A stretch of DNA of 64,000 nt. Origin: Epiperipatus broadwayi. Taxonomy: Eukaryota > Onychophora > Udeonychophora > Euonychophora > Peripatidae. The translations under genes and the position numbers were made by a program. The DNA lies in the NCBI GenBank assembly GCA_028023455.1, contig JAQFVV010012498.1, forward strand, positions 1,182,001 through 1,246,000. Reading direction: 5' to 3'. Positions 59,341 through 64,000 of the stretch are shown here, one piece after another; the stretch's first letter is position 1, and every line of letters starts with the position of its first letter. The notes under the pieces are model-generated. The model was not told the DNA's origin. It made no database searches and saw only the letters and a list, made by a program, of their open reading frames with translations.

Positions 59341-59975
59341 TACTTATATAAAAGGTGGGATGATTGTGTTAGGAGGATTGTTGAGTGTTATAGTGGTAAG
59401 GAATGGGATAAAAGAATAGATGTATTAATAAGGAGTTGGAGAGATGGAGAACTAGTATGGAGAGTAAAAAGAGTAAATATATATAGAAGTAAGCGGAACA
59501 TTGGGTGCGAGTTAATTTATGATAATAGTAAGGAAAGTAGTTTATTGTTTAGGGCTCGAATGGGATCTTTAACAACCAGAGAATATACATGTAAATGAAA
59601 AAATATGGTGATTTAGTCTGCAAATTATGTAAGAAAGGCATAGAAAATATTAGTCATCTGTTGATTGAATGTAAAGGCTTGAAAGCAGAAAGGATACAAA
59701 TAATAAAGTTATGGGAGAATAAATATGAACAAAGTGATTATACAGAAAGTGGGTTATTGGTTTTTATGATGGGTTTGGGAAAAGATAAGGGGAATTTAGA
59801 TATAAAGGCCATAGAGTTGACAAAAATTATGTTGTGGAAATGGTATGGAGCAGATTATGGGAAAGCTTAGGGTGGGGAATGAAAGAGGAAGGTAAAGTGG
59901 CTAACATGTTTCTTTGGGCATAGTTGCTGAGAGATTCCTACTCCGTTTAAGGAGAAGTCACAGTATATCACATCA
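59341..59975 (+). pseudogene. LINE array copy 1, right part with C-terminal zinc motif and tail
   Basis: Continues after the insertion: YLYKRWDDCVRRIVECYSGK, then CKLCKKGIENISHLLIEC (59628-59681, a CX2CX8HX4C zinc motif typical of LINE C-termini), ending GADYGKA-stop at 59870. The 3' UTR ends in a TCACA-rich tail (CAGTATATCACATCACAT, about 59952-59977), where copy 2 begins. Confidence 0.5.
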
Positions 59976-60925
59976 CATATGGTAATGATGCATTATGTGT
60001 TAGTAAAGGGGCATCAGATTACTTAGAAAAAGTACAAAGGGAAGTAGGAAAACATGTATTGGATGCAGATGTATGAACAGCAAGGGAGGCAATTCAAGGA
60101 GAAATGGGACGGTCAAGTTTTAATATGAGAGATGCAAAAAGTAAAATGAAAATGTTTGTTATATTGCAGTTTATGAATAATAAAATAATAGCAAAATAGT
60201 ATTTAATTGGGTTACAAGTAAAAAGAAGACAACAAGATGGGTGAGAAAGGTAATGCGGTTTGCAAAAGATTTGGATAAAGAATTTATATCAGTATATTTG
60301 TACAAAAGGTGGGATGATTGTGTTAGGAGGATTGTTGAGTATTATAGTGATAAGGAATGGGATAAAAGAATAGATTCATTAATAAAGAATAGGGAGTTAG
60401 AGAGATGGAGAATTAGTATGGAGAGTAAAAAGAGTTTAAATATATATAGAAGTAAACAGAACATTAGGTGTGAGTTAATGTATAATAATAGTAAGGAAAG
60501 TAGTTTATTGTTTAATGCTTGAACGGGATCTTTAGCAACAAGAAAATATACATGTAAATGGAAAAGTATGGGTGATTTAGTCTGTAAATTGTGTAAGGAA
60601 GGAATAAAAAATAGTAGGCATCTGTTAATTGAATGTAAATGTTTGAAAACAGAAAGGATACAAATAACGAAGTTGTGAAGGAGTGGATGTGAAAAAGATG
60701 ATTGTGCAGAGGATGGGTTGTTGGTTTTTGTACTGGGTTTGGGAAGGAGTAGAGGGGATTAGGATGTGGGGGGCCATGGAGTTGACAGGGAAATGGGATG
60801 GAGCAGAATATGGGAAAACATAGAGTGGGGAATGGAAGGTAAAGTGGATAACAGATTTCTCTGGGCATAGTTGGTGAGAGATTCCTGACTTCATTTAAGA
60901 AGTCACAGTGCATCACATTACATCA
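59976..60925 (+). pseudogene. LINE array copy 2
   Basis: 5'-truncated at GGTAATGATGCATTATGTGT, immediately after the tail of copy 1. Same order: GRSSFNMRDAKSKMK, TRWVRKVMRFAKDLDK (open 60241-60522), CKLCKEGIKNSRHLLIEC, and a tail GTGCATCACATTACATCACA. Several stops. Confidence 0.5.
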
Positions 60926-62120
60926 CATCTTTATCAGGTCTTTTTTGCATATGATGTCTTTTTGGGTGCAGAAAGAAGAGAAGATATGGAAGTTATGCTG
61001 AGGAAATGCGCAAGAGTGGGTAAAGAGATGGGAATTAAATTTAGTGAAGAAAAATTAAATATAATGATGGTTAATATTGAGGAAAGAGAAGATGAAGAAT
61101 TTTTATTGGGGGATATAAAATTATGTGTGGTGAATAGATATAGTTATTTGGGAATCATTTTGAGTAATCAGAAAAATTTCTTGGATGAATGGGAGAAAAA
61201 ATTGATAAATGAAGCAAAGAAAAGAAAGGGATTGATAAAGAAATTAACAATGTTTTCATATAATAAATATGATGTAGCTAGAAGTGTATGGAAGGCAGTG
61301 GCAGTAGCAGGGTTAACATACGACAATGATGCATTATGTGTTAGTAAAGGGGTATTACATTACTTAGAAAAAGTACAAAGGGAAGTAGAAAGACATGCAT
61401 TAGATGTAAATGTTGGACAGCAAAGGCGGCAATTCAAGGAGAAATGGGATGGTCAAGTTTTTATATGAGAGATGCAAAAAGCAAAATGAAAATGTTCGGT
61501 AAATTGCAGTTTATGGATAATAAAAGAATAGCCAAAATAGTATTTAATTGGGCTATGAGTAAAGGGCAGGCAACAAGATGGGTGAGAAAGGTAATATGGT
61601 ATGTAGAGGATTTGGATAAAGAACATATATCAGTATACTTGTATAAGAGGTAGGATGATTGTGTTAGAAAAATTGTTGAGTGTTATAGTGGTATCTTTAG
61701 CAACAAGGGAATATACACATAAATGGAAAAATATGGGTGATTTAGTCTGCAAGTTGTGTAAGGAAGGCATAAAAAATATTAGGCATCTGTTGATTCAATG
61801 TCAATGTTTGAAAGCAGAAAGGGTGCAAATAATGAAGTTATGGAAGACTAAGTATAAACAAAGTGATTATACAGAAAGTGGGTTATTAGTTTTTATGCTG
61901 GGTTTGGGAATGGATAAGGGGGATTTAGATATGAAGGCCAAAGAGTTGACAAATATTAAGTTGTGGAAATGGGATAGAACAGGATATGGAGAAACTTAGG
62001 GTGGGGCATGGAAAGAGAAGGTAAAGTGGCTAACAGGTTTCTCTGGACATAGTTGCTGAGAGATTCCTGACTCCATATAAGGAGAAGTCACAGTGCATCA
62101 CATCACATCACAGAAAGTGC
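60926..62120 (+). pseudogene. LINE array copy 3 (longest)
   Basis: Begins just at the RT catalytic motif (QVFFAYDVFLGAERREDM, about 60935). The usual F/YADD has become AYD, losing the first catalytic Asp. Open 60908-61468 (GKEMGIKFSEEKLNIMM, YSYLGIILSNQ, VARSVWKAVAVAGLTY), then 61444-61653 in another frame, then 61655-61999 (CKLCKEGIKNIRHLLIQC, ending GYGET-stop). It lacks about 90 bases present in the other copies near 61690. Tail GTGCATCACATCACATCACA. Clade uncertain; it is not the same LINE as the one at 15-19 kb. Confidence 0.5.
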
Positions 62121-64000
62121 CCAGGCAATGTGAATTTCCATTTCAATTAGTTAAAAAAATAAATACTAAACTGTTAGAACAATTAGATGAGTTGTTCCAC
62201 GATTGCATTACTATACTTAGGATCTTTAATAAATGAAAAATATATATTACAATTCATAAAAGAGGAGAACAGACAATTGTGAATAATATAGATGAATAGT
62301 TATTATTAATTTATTAAATCAGATGTATGAGAAAATACTGGAAAACAAAATTAAATATGGATAAAGGAGTTTGGAAACAGAGAAACAAGCATTTCAGAAA
62401 AAAAAAGATCCATAATAGATCTTGTGTTCTGTGTGACCCAAATAATAGAAATAAAGTTGATAAATTAAGATATATCTTTTGTTTACAGACATTAAAGTGG
62501 CAAATAATGATATTTTTTTAAAAAACTGGAAAGCACTGGAATTTAATGACACAAGTTATATTAAAACAGTATCACAATATACAGATAAAAATAAAAATAA
62601 GAAATATGATTTTGAATTATATAAAAATAACCAAGAGATCAAAGAAAAAATATTGCCTATCATCAATATTATTTAAAATATATTAAGATATGAAAAAAAG
62701 ATGAGAAAATGGAAATATCTATAGAAGACATTTTACTCATTGTGCTACACTGATGGTGAAATAGTTTTGATTTGAGTTTTATGATTTAAAAATTAATATG
62801 GAAATGGTCCGAAAATAAATGTAACAGAATAAAGTATTGAAAGTTGGATGAAGGATTGAAACAGGTTTGGCAGTTGAAGACAAGCATGAAAAAAGAATTG
62901 ATAGTTATAGAAATAAGAAGATTAAAAAGAATATGGATAAATAATCAAAAAATGAAAAGTAATGGATATTGAATGCACAAAAGTAAATGAATGCAGAACA
63001 AGAGAATTACAACAGCATGGGTAAGCAAAAAGCATATTTCAAGAAAGATGACCAAAACAAGTCTTAAACTTGATAGCACTGAGAAAGGAAAAAAAAAGAG
63101 GTATCAAATAAAAGTTGAAAATAAAGAATAAGTAGAGATATTAGAAAAATTTGTGTGATGATTTTTGAACTAACAAAGAAGTATCATGAATAAGAATAAA
63201 AAGATCTTCATATATAGATAATTTAGTGATGACTGGTTTTACTAATGGCAAATACTGGCTAAACAATGGTTAAATAGCTTCTTGACGTACATAGGATGAC
63301 TACAAACTTCAAATTTCAGGAAGGCATTAATGATAATTTATGGATTTTTAACAATGTATTCTGAGTTTAACAGTCAGCAAGAGAATACTATCAGTATGTA
63401 TCTTCTGGATGACTACAAGTGTTGAATGGTATAGCAACATAATTACTCTTGATACTGTATCTACATCTTCCTTAGTATTATAGTTATCTGATCAAAATTA
63501 TTCAGATAGATATATCTCAAACAAAAAATATTAAAAAGTTTTCCCACTTTAATTAATAAAAAATATAATAATGCTATTGAATATAATAATTAGTTTTTAT
63601 TTCTTATATTTATAAAAAAAATCATTTACATTTGATTTTGAATAGAAATAATTTCTTAATTAAGATTTATTTTTTAATTCTTTTTTGATACAAAATATCT
63701 TTCATTGCATTTTATAAAAAAAAAAACAAGTTGTTTCCTGTGTAGTACTAATATAAACAAGCAATGTAAATACATTCTTCTAGGGACCTTACAATGTTCA
63801 TACACATATTTTATTATTTCAAACTTTATAAAAAAATAGTTGATAGTCTCCACTATCCAACAGGCTTCCTCATAGTACAACATACAATATATATAATATA
63901 AATAAAATGTCTGTTAATTAAAACTATTGTAATAACAAAAATAATAAGTATAATGGTAATTAACTATTATATAGTCTTTCAATCCACAGAAGTACTTTTG
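62121..64000. other. AT-rich DNA, nothing recognised
   Basis: Frames at 62327-62521 and 62479-62676 (+) contain a lone C..C pair (CVLCDPNN) but no domain I can name. The remainder is A-rich with chance frames only. Confidence 0.5.

Noticed and set aside
60512-60916. 134-codon minus-strand frame, Pro/Ser/His-rich
   Set aside because: It is antisense to LINE copy 2, whose plus-strand coding motifs are clear.

Overview
The window is AT-rich (roughly 70-75% A+T by eye) metazoan nuclear DNA. I see one spliced single-copy gene, and most of the rest is decayed or nested retroelements. The features that point to an animal, probably an invertebrate, are: a PLCXD (PI-PLC X domain) gene with a GT-AG intron; several Penelope-like elements (PLEs) with GIY-YIG endonucleases; Ty3/Gypsy elements; LINEs of at least three kinds; and Merlin and pogo/Tigger-like DNA transposons. 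There is no bacterial, phage or CRISPR architecture. I cannot name the species. Nearly all of the short open frames are chance frames in AT-rich DNA.

Layout. 1-6800: gene-poor, with one tRNA-like SINE trace (about 3.1 kb) and a GC-richer island at 4 kb. 6830-8330: CR1/Jockey-type LINE reverse transcriptase, minus strand. 8424-9233: large palindrome of two PLE tails. 11.78-12.1 kb: PLE GIY-YIG fragment. 13.38-13.67 kb: foldback element. 13.75-14.02 kb: first copy (A) of a hammerhead-ribozyme repeat. 14.57-19.75 kb: PLE fragment split by a Tx1/L1-type LINE with a 12-bp target duplication. 21.06-22.05 kb: another PLE 3' half. 25.8-27.3 kb: the PLCXD gene, minus strand. 27.47-28.97 kb: minus-strand PLE whose truncated 5' end is fused to an inverted copy of its own tail. 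29.7-32.1 kb: internally deleted Gypsy, minus strand, with short LTRs. 32.1-35.5 kb: two foldbacks, a tandem repeat and unassigned DNA. 35.52-42.44 kb: apparently young, complete LTR element with 1.6-kb LTRs and only a gag region. 42.45-46.8 kb: decayed Gypsy, plus strand, interrupted by a Merlin transposon with an 8-bp target duplication. 47.1-48.35 kb: PLE. 48.36-49.34 and 52.27-52.64 kb: further hammerhead-repeat copies (B, C, E, D). 49.6-51.7 kb: GC-richer island with a good TATA/Inr promoter. 57.6-62.1 kb: head-to-tail array of three truncated LINE copies, one split by a pogo/Tigger-like element. The last 1.9 kb is unassigned.

The most interesting signal is a dispersed repeat of about 400 bp (copies A-E) that carries a hammerhead ribozyme core with a self-complementary minimal stem III, followed downstream by a tRNA-like box B. 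The nearby PLE tails carry more decayed hammerhead-like motifs, and PLE or hammerhead-repeat tails are repeatedly arranged as inverted repeats. Hammerheads in PLEs, retrozymes and SINE-like repeats are known, so this is a candidate new family rather than a new class. [Format note: the original answer gave no feature confidence values; the uniform 0.5 in every feature is a placeholder required by the schema, not an assessment.]
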